DNA of 64,000 bases, from the NCBI RefSeq assembly GCF_023556315.2, contig NZ_CP116221.1:2057001-2121000 (forward strand), in the 5' to 3' direction. Shown one piece after another: positions 26,573-34,871 of the stretch. The stretch's first letter is position 1; each line of letters begins with the position of its first letter. The translations under genes were made by a program, and so were the position numbers. Below the pieces are notes generated by a model. It searched no databases. It was given only the letters and a program-made list of their open reading frames with translations, and had not been told where the DNA came from. This DNA is from Psychroserpens ponticola (GTDB taxonomy: Bacteria > Bacteroidota > Bacteroidia > Flavobacteriales > Flavobacteriaceae).

Positions 26573-26944
26573 ATGTACAAAAATGACAAAGTAATTAGAC
26601 GTTACAGCGAACCTTTCAAATTAAAAATTTTAGCCGAACTTACAACCGGAAAACACACAAAGAGCGAACTTTGTAAACTCTATTCTATTGCACCAACAAC
26701 GGTCAATGTGTGGATTAAAAAGTACAATCGTAAAGACTTAATGAACACCAGAGTAAAAGTGGAAACAAAAGACGAAATATCAAGAATTAAAGCACTGCAA
26801 AAAGAAATCGGACAGCTTAAAAAACTACTGCTTAAAAAGGATCTGGATGCTATGGTTTTGGATTCTTACCTGGAAGTAGCTGCAGAAGATCTAGGCTACA
26901 AATCTGTTACTGAACTAAAAAAAAAGTTAAGTATAAAGCCCTAA
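26573..26944 (+). CDS. IS3-family transposase OrfA, copy 2
   Basis: Protein identical to the OrfA at 4830-5201, including the A9 slip site (26917-26925). Confidence 0.9.
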   Translation: MYKNDKVIRRYSEPFKLKILAELTTGKHTKSELCKLYSIAPTTVNVWIKKYNRKDLMNTRVKVETKDEISRIKALQKEIGQLKKLLLKKDLDAMVLDSYLEVAAEDLGYKSVTELKKKLSIKP

Positions 26945-27048
26945 TCATAGCTAAAGCCAACTCTAAGGGATTTGCTTCTCTAACTACTATAGCCCATTGT
27001 TTTGGACTTAAACGTGATGCGTATTACAAATACAAATCTAGGGCTGAT

Positions 27049-27819
27049 ATGCGTTTAAAACTGGAACAACAGATTATAAACATTGTTAGAAAAAGACGCA
27101 AATCCCTTCCTAGAGAAGGCGTGCGTAAGCTTACAAAATCTTTAGATGTAGATTTTACTAAAGCCAATATTAAAGTTGGTAGAGATACTTTATTTAATGT
27201 TCTTAGAAAATACGATATGCTGACCCTTAGAAAGAAAACCAGCGCAAGAACTACCGATTCTTATCATCGTTTTTATAAGTATAATAACATTATAAAAGAC
27301 TTAGAAGTTACTAGAGCTAACCAAGTTTGGGTTAGTGACATAACTTATATTAGAACCGTAAAAGGCTTTTGTTATTTGGCTTTAATAACCGATATGCATT
27401 CTCGTAAAATCGTAGGTTATGACCTTAGTGACAGCTTGGAGCTCAAAGGATGCGTAAGAGCACTTAACAAGGCCATTTATAAGGCCAAAAACACCTGTAC
27501 TGAGCGCAGTCGAAGTATTAATGGGCTTATTCATCATTCAGATAGAGGAATACAATATTGCAGTAATGTATACACACAAATATTAAAAAGAAAAAAGATA
27601 GATATTAGGATGACTGAAGAAAATCATTGTTACGAAAACGCAATGGCAGAACGTGTAAATGGCATCTTAAAAGATGAATTCTATCTCGACCAAACCTTTG
27701 ATAACGTGGCTCACGCAAAGAGAGCTGCAAAAAATGCGATTAATTTATACAATGAAGTGAGATTACATTTATCTTTAGATTATAAAACACCAAATATGGT
27801 ATATAAATTATCAGCTTAA
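27049..27819 (+). CDS. IS3-family transposase OrfB, copy 2
   Basis: Protein identical to the OrfB at 5306-6076, including the CTERSRS insertion encoded at 27493-27516. All three catalytic blocks are intact. Confidence 0.9.
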   Translation: MRLKLEQQIINIVRKRRKSLPREGVRKLTKSLDVDFTKANIKVGRDTLFNVLRKYDMLTLRKKTSARTTDSYHRFYKYNNIIKDLEVTRANQVWVSDITYIRTVKGFCYLALITDMHSRKIVGYDLSDSLELKGCVRALNKAIYKAKNTCTERSRSINGLIHHSDRGIQYCSNVYTQILKRKKIDIRMTEENHCYENAMAERVNGILKDEFYLDQTFDNVAHAKRAAKNAINLYNEVRLHLSLDYKTPNMVYKLSA

Positions 27820-27870
27820 TTCAATTTTAACCTGTAGCCATATTTCAGGACTAGACATGCAAAAAACGAT

Positions 27871-28713
27871 ATGAAGAAAATTTTAGCAATAGCAATTCTA
27901 TTAATAACAACTCAAAATTTAATTTCTCAAACAGCTAAGGAATTAAACACTAAAGGAATTGAACTTGCTAAAAAAGGGAAAATAGACAAAGCTTTCTCAA
28001 TATTTGAAAAGGCAATTAAACTTTATCCTGATTCACCTGGACCATATACTAATAGAGGTAATGTTTATAGAATGCGTAAAGAATATGAACTTGCCATAAA
28101 AGATTATACAAAATCATTAAAATTAGATCCTGAAAATTTGAACGTACTTTATGCAAAAGCTAATACTTATTTAGATGCAGGTAACTTCGAAATGGCTATT
28201 TCAGATTACTCCGAAATAATCGATATAAAACCATCGTTTTCGGACATTTATTTTCAAAGAGCATATGCGAAAATAAGATTAGAAAAATACGAAGAAGCGA
28301 AAATTGACTTAGAATCTCAATTGAAAATATCGTCAAAAGATTTCAAGTCATTAACTAATTTAATAAATATCAAAAAAGAATTAAAATTGTTCGAAGAAGC
28401 ATTAGCGGATTATGAAAAAATAGTTTCTGAATTTCCGAATCAACCGAATCTACACATTCTTTACAATAATTGGGCAAGTCTTTATAAAGAAATTAAGAAA
28501 CCAGAAGAAGCATTAGTAAAAATTAATCTAGCTTTAAAATTAAAAAAGAACTATGATATAGGACATTTCAATCGAGCTGGAATTTACTTAAAACTTAATG
28601 ATCAGAAAAAAGCTTGTAAGGACTTTAAAAAAGCCATTAAACTGAATCTTGAAAAAAACGAACATTTTGAAGTTGATGAAGAATATGAACAATTGAAAAA
28701 ACTTTGCGAATAA
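27871..28713 (+). CDS. Exported TPR-repeat protein
   Basis: A 280-residue protein with a signal peptide (ILAIAILLITTQNLISQ) followed by about six tetratricopeptide repeats, for example AKKGKIDKAFSIFEKAIKLY, YELAIKDYTKSLKLDPENLN and FEMAISDYSEIIDIKPSF. TPRs mediate protein contacts; the partner is unknown. The gene follows the IS, and its original cassette start is missing. Confidence 0.8.
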   Translation: MKKILAIAILLITTQNLISQTAKELNTKGIELAKKGKIDKAFSIFEKAIKLYPDSPGPYTNRGNVYRMRKEYELAIKDYTKSLKLDPENLNVLYAKANTYLDAGNFEMAISDYSEIIDIKPSFSDIYFQRAYAKIRLEKYEEAKIDLESQLKISSKDFKSLTNLINIKKELKLFEEALADYEKIVSEFPNQPNLHILYNNWASLYKEIKKPEEALVKINLALKLKKNYDIGHFNRAGIYLKLNDQKKACKDFKKAIKLNLEKNEHFEVDEEYEQLKKLCE

Positions 28714-28720
28714 AAACTGG

Positions 28721-28854
28721 TGCCAACAACGTGTATAACCAATTGCTTGGTTATAGCTTACTCGGAAATTCCTGTCGGAATTTCCTACTGGTTTGGTTTC
28801 TTTTGTTAACTTAGTTCTCGCCAACGCAACAAGCCATACACAAACACGTTGCGC
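28721..28854 (+). repeat. attC-like site 28 (type B)
   Basis: AAC at 28725-28727, GTT at 28848-28850. Its left end does not pair with the start at 26521 (see IS copy 2). Confidence 0.85.
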
Positions 28855-28901
28855 CCAATTAAAAAATTTCGTTTCATTTCATAATTAGAACTAAATGATT
28901 C

Positions 28902-28931
28902 TATCTTTGATAGTATCAAATGATAGTATCA
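28902..28931 (+). promoter_or_regulatory. Promoter box and tandem operators of the second Fic gene
   Basis: TATCTTTG (28902-28909) matches TAnnTTTG. TGATAGTATCA occurs at 28908-28918 and again at 28921-28931, each a near-palindrome, 13 bases apart and overlapping the promoter box. This is typical of repressor binding. Confidence 0.55.
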
Positions 28932-28934
28932 TAA

Positions 28935-29888
28935 ATGAAACCACCTTACGAAATAACATCTTCGATTTTAAAATTAATAACTTCTATTTCAGAAAAAATA
29001 GGAGAAGTAAATGCAAGTTTATTAAACAAGCCTTCAACCAAATTAAGAAAACAGAATAGAATTAAAACTATTCATTCTTCTTTAAAAATAGAGGGAAACA
29101 CACTTACTGAAGAACAAATAACTGCTCTTCTGGAAAACAAAAGAGTCATCGGTCCAAAAAAAGATGTTGTTGAAGTTTTTAATGCAATTAAAATCTATGA
29201 AAATCTTGAGTTATACAACCCTTCTCAAGAAAAGTCTTTTTTAAAAGCTCATCAAAACTTAATGGAAAGCCTGATTGAAGATGCTGGAAAATATAGAAAC
29301 CAAAGTGTCGGAATTGTTAAAGGTTCAAAAGTAGAACATTTAGCAACTCCTTTTGAAAATGTTTCATATTTAATGAAAGACCTTTTTGAATATTTGCAAA
29401 AGTCAGACGAAATTGAATTAATTAAAAGTTGTGTTTTCCATTACGAAATGGAATTTATACATCCTTTTTTGGATGGAAATGGCAGAATGGGAAGATTGTG
29501 GCAAACTTTAATTTTAATGAAAAAATATCCAGTCTTTGAGTTTTTGCCTTTTGAAACTATAATTAGTAACGACCAAGAAAAATATTACAAAGCTTTGGCT
29601 GAAAGTGACAAATCTGGAAAATCAACAAAATTTATTGAATATATGTTAAGTGTAATTGATATTTCAATAAGTAAGTTATTGGATTTCAATAATCGAACAT
29701 TAAATGAAAAAGATAGATTAGATTATTTTGTTTCTTTGAATAAAGCTGAGTTTACAAGAAAAAATTATATGGATGTTTTTAAAGATATTTCTTCAGCAAC
29801 AGCAAGTAGAGATTTAAAGAAAGGTGTGGAATTAAATCTATTTGAGAAAATAGGAGAAAAAAATAAAACAATTTATCGCTTAAAATAA
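28935..29888 (+). CDS. Fic family protein with C-terminal HTH
   Basis: A 317-residue protein. The inhibitory motif lies in IHSSLKIEGNTLTEEQ, the active loop is HPFLDGNGRMGRLWQTL, and the C-terminus is a winged helix (DISSATASRDLKKGVELNLF). It belongs to the class with an N-terminal inhibitory helix. The tandem operators just before its start suggest it controls its own expression. It is shorter than and distinct from the Fic protein at 25087. Confidence 0.85.
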   Translation: MKPPYEITSSILKLITSISEKIGEVNASLLNKPSTKLRKQNRIKTIHSSLKIEGNTLTEEQITALLENKRVIGPKKDVVEVFNAIKIYENLELYNPSQEKSFLKAHQNLMESLIEDAGKYRNQSVGIVKGSKVEHLATPFENVSYLMKDLFEYLQKSDEIELIKSCVFHYEMEFIHPFLDGNGRMGRLWQTLILMKKYPVFEFLPFETIISNDQEKYYKALAESDKSGKSTKFIEYMLSVIDISISKLLDFNNRTLNEKDRLDYFVSLNKAEFTRKNYMDVFKDISSATASRDLKKGVELNLFEKIGEKNKTIYRLK

Positions 29889-29892
29889 CAGG

Positions 29893-29950
29893 GCACAACA
29901 ACGTGTATATCCAATTGCTTGGTTTGTGTGTGCTCAGAAAATCCTATCGA
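29893..29950 (+). repeat. attC-like site 29 (left half only)
   Basis: R'' GCACAAC, then GTGTATATCCAATTGC up to the first strand of the apical hairpin, after which unrelated sequence starts. Cassette start GTTGCGCCC pairs with end GGGCACAAC with one mismatch, so it was a true site before truncation. Confidence 0.8.
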
Positions 29951-29996
29951 AAAATAATGTAAATTTACCTGAACTGACGATTTAAAAACAAACCTA

Positions 29997-30046
29997 GTTC
30001 AAACTATTTTTTTGCCTTCTAAACGGCTGAAAAAAATAGTTTGAAC
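29997..30046. repeat. 17-bp perfect inverted repeat
   Basis: GTTCAAACTATTTTTTT (29997-30013) and its exact complement (30030-30046) around a 16-base spacer that contains GCC/GGC. It lies directly behind the truncated site; it could be a terminator for the Fic gene or the trace of a mobile element. The rest of 29951-30175 shows no gene. Confidence 0.6.
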
Positions 30047-30175
30047 GTCTAAATAATAACCAAAAAAGAGTCAACCTATTTCAGTATAATACATAACTAA
30101 CTAAGTTAAAAAAATCATAATATATTAAACCAATCCAAAATTGGGTAGTCTCATTAAAAACTTTAGAAAAACACG

Positions 30176-30922
30176 ATGAAACACCTAATAATTTTATTCT
30201 TAATAATAACTACTATTTCTGCTAATGCAAAAACGAAATTAATAGTAACAGACACTACTAATGTTGTAGAAAATAATGTGCTTTATAAAGTTTTTAGTGA
30301 TAACAATTATATTTATTTGAATATCAGCACTACTGACAAAAACACATCAATGTCCATAATTAGAAATGGACTTACTATATACTTTGACATCAAAGGAAAA
30401 AAGAAAAAAGATGTTTACATAAAATATCCATATAACATAAAACCTAGACATTTAAAGCAAAACTCTCAAGAGGCGAAAAGAAACCAAGAATTTAGTGCAA
30501 TAGATTTAAATTCAATTATAAAAAACCTTCCCAAAGAAGCTGAGTATACATACTATGATGAAAAACAAACATTTCATAAAGATCTTAACATACAAGATAT
30601 ATCTTTAAGCTATATAACTACTAGAGAATCATTGGTTTTTTCATTAAAAATACCTAAAAGCAGGATAAGCAATGAAAATAAAATTGATTTTACAAAATTA
30701 TCTATTGGTGTGCTAACAAATAAACACAAGAGAAGTTTTGAAATGGAAAATAAGCAAGCACAAGGTCAAGGAATAAGAACAGGAAATGGAAACCGTCGTG
30801 GAGGTAGAATGGGACGTGGTAATGGTCAAAAAAATGGAGGAAATAGAGGAGAAAAGCAAAACCTAGATACTGAACAGATTCATATCGATTTTTGGTTTGA
30901 TGCTAAAATAGAGAGAAACTAA
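30176..30922 (+). CDS. Secreted hypothetical protein with Gly/Arg/Asn-rich segment
   Basis: A 248-residue protein with a signal peptide ending at SANA. The body is beta-rich (LYKVFSDNNYIYLNISTTDK). A low-complexity segment near residues 200-230 (NRRGGRMGRGNGQKNGGNRG) precedes a short C-terminal strand (IHIDFWFDAKI). Its cassette has lost the left border. Confidence 0.7.
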   Translation: MKHLIILFLIITTISANAKTKLIVTDTTNVVENNVLYKVFSDNNYIYLNISTTDKNTSMSIIRNGLTIYFDIKGKKKKDVYIKYPYNIKPRHLKQNSQEAKRNQEFSAIDLNSIIKNLPKEAEYTYYDEKQTFHKDLNIQDISLSYITTRESLVFSLKIPKSRISNENKIDFTKLSIGVLTNKHKRSFEMENKQAQGQGIRTGNGNRRGGRMGRGNGQKNGGNRGEKQNLDTEQIHIDFWFDAKIERN

Positions 30923-30929
30923 AAACGTT

Positions 30930-31059
30930 TCACAACAACGTGTATATTTAATTGTTGGTTATAGCCTGCTTACGAATATTTCTGCGGAATATTCTATCTG
31001 TGTTTTATTTGCTAAATTAGTTCCTTAAACACGCAACTAACCATACAAACACGTTAGCC
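30930..31059 (+). repeat. attC-like site 30 (type C, slightly decayed)
   Basis: AAC at 30934-30936, GTT at 31053-31055. The right stem has lost two bases (CATACAAACACG). Confidence 0.75.
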
Positions 31060-31123
31060 ATAATAAAAACTCACTCAACTGTAACAAAGAGAATCTAATT
31101 AAGTCTTTAGAGAAATAAAACTT

Positions 31124-32788
31124 ATGCATAAAAAACAGTTCGGAATACTAATAATGTTGGTATTTCTATTTCCAAAATTTGGAACTTCACAAAACATAGA
31201 ATCTAAAGTAGATAGCCTCTATCAAGTAAATGAAAGTGAACCCGGATTTTCAATTGCCATATTTAAAGGAAATGAAATCATTCTTGAAAAACAATACGGT
31301 AATTCCAATCTTGATTACAATATTCCAATAACAAACGAAACGGTTTTTGATATTGGTTCTATTGCTAAACAATTTACTGCTGCTGCAATATTATTGTTAG
31401 AAAAAGAAGGAAAACTTTCAATCAAAGAGCCTGCATATAAGTATATTGACAACCTAACTAGATACAAAAAAGGCGACCCAACCATAGAACAGTTATTAAA
31501 TCAAACTAGTGGAATACAAGAAGTTGACCCATATTTATTCTTACTTGACTTAAATTGGTATGACTTGTTGACCCAATCACAAATGATAAACATAATCACA
31601 AAACAAAAAGAACTCAACTTTAGTCCAGGTGAGTACTTTCAATACACCAATGCAAACTATATATTACTTGCTAACATAATAGAAAAAACTTCAGAAAAAT
31701 CGTTTCCAGATTATTTGGAAAAACACATCTTCTTACCCTTAGGGATGAAAAGCACTACTAAGAAAAACAGCAGTTATTCTACCATAAAAAACAGAGCAGT
31801 TGGTTACATTGAAGATAGCGGAATATTTTATAAAACAGATTTCAAATCAACAATCTACAACGGAGATGGTCAAGTTTTAACATCTCCTAGAGATATGTTC
31901 AAGTGGCATCAAAATATTAAAAACGCAACTATTGGAACATCCGAATTATGGAAAAAAATGCATACCAAAGGCAAATTAAACAATGGAGAAGAAATAAGTT
32001 ACGGGTTAGGTGTAGAATTTGAAACACATAAGGGATATAAAGCAATGGGGTTTGATGGAATGATACAAGGTGGTTTTGTTTCAAAATACTTATACTTTCC
32101 TGAATTAGATATCGCTTTTTTCACTACTCAAAATATATTTGATTGGGACTTTAGAGAGCGTTTCTTCCAACTAGTCGATTTGTATATTCCTAAAAAGGAG
32201 TCAATAAATAGCGAATTTCAGTCAGTTGATTATAAAGAAATAAAGCTGCCAAAAACTGAACTCAAAAAATACGAAGGAACTTATATCTTTCTTGGAAACG
32301 AGGAAGAATCCATAAAAATAAATACAATAAAATTAATCCGTAAAAAGTTAATTGCCTTTGATTCCGATGGAGAAGAGATTTCTGAATTAAAACCTATTGG
32401 TAATCAGAAATTTATATTTTTTAGCGATAAAGTCATTGAGTTTACTATTAATGAAAAAATAAAAGAATACAAATTTTCTCATTATCCCTCTGATATTGAA
32501 GCTCCTTGGGTGTTCAAAGAATATAAACCATATAACCATACACAAAGTGAGTTAAAAGAATTTGAAGGTCAATATTTTAATGCTAATTTTCAAATAGGGA
32601 AAAAAATAAAGTTGGAAAACAACATCTTATATTTTTACCATAGAAATGGAGCTTGGAAAACTGAAATAGAATCAGTAGCGAAAGACATACTGGAGATTCA
32701 AAACTACCCGATTGAACTTGTACGTTATGATAATGAAACAATTAAAGGAATTAAAATTATGGGGTTATTGTTCAAAAAAATAAAATAA
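31124..32788 (+). CDS. Exported serine hydrolase of the beta-lactamase/PBP4 family
   Basis: A 554-residue protein with a signal peptide (ILIMLVFLFPKFGTSQ). Class C-like motifs: SIAKQF (SxxK nucleophile), YTNANY (YxN). The C-terminal ~190 residues form two beta domains like the accessory domains of esterase-type family members. Likely a periplasmic esterase or peptidase; substrate unknown. Single gene of its cassette. Confidence 0.8.
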   Translation: MHKKQFGILIMLVFLFPKFGTSQNIESKVDSLYQVNESEPGFSIAIFKGNEIILEKQYGNSNLDYNIPITNETVFDIGSIAKQFTAAAILLLEKEGKLSIKEPAYKYIDNLTRYKKGDPTIEQLLNQTSGIQEVDPYLFLLDLNWYDLLTQSQMINIITKQKELNFSPGEYFQYTNANYILLANIIEKTSEKSFPDYLEKHIFLPLGMKSTTKKNSSYSTIKNRAVGYIEDSGIFYKTDFKSTIYNGDGQVLTSPRDMFKWHQNIKNATIGTSELWKKMHTKGKLNNGEEISYGLGVEFETHKGYKAMGFDGMIQGGFVSKYLYFPELDIAFFTTQNIFDWDFRERFFQLVDLYIPKKESINSEFQSVDYKEIKLPKTELKKYEGTYIFLGNEEESIKINTIKLIRKKLIAFDSDGEEISELKPIGNQKFIFFSDKVIEFTINEKIKEYKFSHYPSDIEAPWVFKEYKPYNHTQSELKEFEGQYFNANFQIGKKIKLENNILYFYHRNGAWKTEIESVAKDILEIQNYPIELVRYDNETIKGIKIMGLLFKKIK

Positions 32789-32795
32789 TTACTAT

Positions 32796-32907
32796 GGCTA
32801 ACACCGTATATAATTAATTGCTAGTCCTAGCCTACTTACGAATATTTCTGCGAAATATTCTATCTGTGTTTTATTTGCTAAATTAGTTGCTTAAACTCGC
32901 AACTAGT
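32796..32907 (+). repeat. attC-like site 31 (right end replaced by IS scar)
   Basis: Left end intact (AAC 32800-32802); cassette start GTTAGCCATA and end TATGGCTAAC are perfectly complementary over 10 bases. At 32908 the site switches into the last 19 bases of the IS3-type element. Confidence 0.8.
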
Positions 32908-32926
32908 CATATTTCAGGACAAGACA
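32908..32926 (+). mobile_element. IS3-family right-end scar
   Basis: CATATTTCAGGACAAGACA equals the right terminus of IS copy 3. attC and IS share CAT at the join, suggesting deletion across a short homology. Confidence 0.75.
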
Positions 32927-32928
32927 TT

Positions 32929-33900
32929 ATGAAAAAATTGAAATTAATGAGTAAAAAAAACACAATCAAAATTATCAATCTAATTTTCAGTTTAATTTTT
33001 CTAATAGTTCACAGTTCTTTCGCTTCAACTGATAATTCTGATTTTGTGGTAACTACCATTACCCAAAATGTATATAGCATTGTTTCTCCTTCAAAAGGAT
33101 TACCTACTCCTAAAAATAAAGGTTGGAATTCTAATATCCATTTTGTAGTTACGAAAAAAGGAGTCTTACTTTTTGATACAGGATCTTCCGAATCTATTGG
33201 TCTCAAAATAAAAAAAGCTATTAAGTCGATTACTGACCAACCTGTTCGGTGGATAATTAATTCGCATAGTCATGCAGACCATTGGTTGGGTAATGCAGCA
33301 TTTACAAATACTGCGTTTGAAATTATTACAAGTAGTAAAGCATTAGCAACAATGAAAGAGCATGGACAACCATCTTTGGACTTTTATTTTAAAGTGACTA
33401 AAGGAACAATTGGTTCTACACAGCTTGTTTACCCTACAGTAATACTAATGCAAGGAATAAAGCGAAATTTTGGAGGAATAGACGTAGAAATTATTCTTTC
33501 TAATGATGGACATTCTCCTGGAGATATATTGATTTGGTTACCAAAACAAAAAATCATAATAGGTGGAGATGTATTAAGTTCTGATTGGATGCCAATGATT
33601 ACTGGACATGGTAATATTCCAAATTTAATTAAAACACTTAACACCGTAGCAAAATTAAACCCAACTATTGTCTTAACAGGACATGGTAAAGCAACTAATG
33701 TAGAATCTGTAACACGAGATGCTGGTTTATTATCAAGTATCTGGAAAAAGGTAAAATCAGATTATGAAAAAGGTGGAAAATCGAATGAGACTCTTAAAGA
33801 TATTAGAACAAAATTGAATCCTAAATACAAAACCTTATATAAAGATTTTGAATTAGAAATTGAACGATATGTTAATCTTATGTATGAATTACAACATTAG
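32929..33900 (+). CDS. Exported MBL-fold hydrolase
   Basis: A 323-residue protein; ATG 32929 follows the IS scar and gives a basic start and signal peptide (IINLIFSLIFLIVHSSFAS). Metal-binding motif INSHSHADHWLG (HxHxDH), then LSNDGHSPGDILIWLP with His, IIGGDVL with Asp and LTGHGKA with His. This is the metallo-hydrolase fold in the style of quinoprotein-relay or lactonase-like members; the substrate is unclear. About 80 bases of empty sequence follow before site 32. Confidence 0.8.
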   Translation: MKKLKLMSKKNTIKIINLIFSLIFLIVHSSFASTDNSDFVVTTITQNVYSIVSPSKGLPTPKNKGWNSNIHFVVTKKGVLLFDTGSSESIGLKIKKAIKSITDQPVRWIINSHSHADHWLGNAAFTNTAFEIITSSKALATMKEHGQPSLDFYFKVTKGTIGSTQLVYPTVILMQGIKRNFGGIDVEIILSNDGHSPGDILIWLPKQKIIIGGDVLSSDWMPMITGHGNIPNLIKTLNTVAKLNPTIVLTGHGKATNVESVTRDAGLLSSIWKKVKSDYEKGGKSNETLKDIRTKLNPKYKTLYKDFELEIERYVNLMYELQH

Positions 33901-33980
33901 TCCATTTTTCAAAGATTTCTTGGTTTCAAAATGAGTTTCTTCATTTACCCTAAATGAAATATGAAAAACAAATATACGTT

Positions 33981-34114
33981 GGGTAACAACAGGTATAAAC
34001 AATTGCTTGGTTTGTGTGTACTCGGAAAATCCTATCGGATTTCCCTAATGGTTCGGTTTATTTTGCTAACTTAGTCTTTGTCAACGCAACCAGCCATACA
34101 CAAAACCGTTGGCA
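33981..34114 (+). repeat. attC-like site 32 (type B)
   Basis: AAC at 33985-33987, then AACAGGTAT in place of AACGTGTAT; GTT at 34108-34110. Confidence 0.75.
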
Positions 34115-34143
34115 ACAAGCTGTGAAACGAAACGCTCTATTCT

Positions 34144-34568
34144 ATGAAATATAACAAAATTATAGGAGTAATATTTTCAATATTTTCGATAGTATATTCG
34201 ACTAATTTTATTGTCAACTCAAAGCTGACTTACAATCTTGAAAGTTATTTTGATTTTGAATATTTAATGAGTTTCTCTCCTGTGGTTATTTCTATAATTC
34301 TTTTAATTGCTGGTATTCGACTCTTTGTTAATCCTGCAAAAGCAAATCTAGCATTAGCTTTATTGGTCATTCTGTAGTTGAGGAGATCCTTTTCAATTGG
34401 TTAGGAATATCAGATAGTCAATTTGATTTATATCTAACGATAATATTTATAATATTTGGATTAACTGCAATATATATTGCATATACTGACACTTTTAGCT
34501 CTAAAAAATTATCAATAAAAGAAGCTATTATTAGTTTTATCATCGGGACACTATTTGCAATTTATTAA
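34144..34568 (+). pseudogene. Hypothetical membrane protein, frameshifted
   Basis: The first frame encodes 77 residues with two hydrophobic helices and ends at 34377. From VVEEILFNWLGISDSQ the frame continues one base out of phase to the TAA at 34566-34568, with two more hydrophobic segments. A single-base deletion near 34370 explains it. An IS remnant follows immediately, so the cassette end is lost. Confidence 0.65.
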
Positions 34569-34851
34569 ACAAAGCCATATAGAAGAGAGAGTGATCTTAG
34601 TTATGATCGAAAATAATCATTCTTACGAAAATGCAATGGCTGAAAGAGTAAATGGAATATTAAAAGATGAATTTTATCTCGACCAAACCTTTGATAACGT
34701 AACTCACGCCAAAAGAGCTGCAAAAAATGCAATTAATCTATACAATGAAATAAGATTACACTTACCTTTAGGTTATAAAACACCGAATATGGTATATAAA
34801 TTATCAGCGTAAAATCAATTTTAAACTGTAACCATATTTCAGGACGAGACA
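34569..34851 (+). mobile_element. IS3-family remnant (OrfB C-terminus and right end)
   Basis: Encodes YENAMAERVNGILKDEFYL and the rest of OrfB to LSA, then the right terminus ending GACA at 34851. The 5' part is missing and the sequence is diverged from copies 1-3. Confidence 0.8.
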
Positions 34852-34871
34852 TTAAAACTAACCGCTAACCA

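Larger units (their letters stand above)
26535..27857 (+). mobile_element. IS3-family insertion sequence, copy 2 (1323 bp)
   Basis: Same length as copy 1, identical transposase proteins and identical ends. Flanks differ: TAA on the left and TGC on the right, so no 3-bp duplication. The cassette ends around it (GTTGTGTGC against GTGCCAAC) also do not pair. Both suggest recombination between two IS copies joined different cassettes here. Confidence 0.9.

Noticed and set aside
576-28854. MITE or REP-type palindromes scattered between genes.
   Set aside because: There are no target duplications, orientation is constant, and bases beyond the core change with each cassette and match the other end of the same cassette. 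Transposed repeats would not do this.
29997-30046. Ordinary intrinsic terminator.
   Set aside because: The T run lies inside the stem and no T tail follows on the + strand, so I record it as an inverted repeat only.
32887-32928. Longer N-terminus of the MBL protein from 32887.
   Set aside because: It would translate site 31 and the IS scar; ATG 32929 gives a normal signal peptide.
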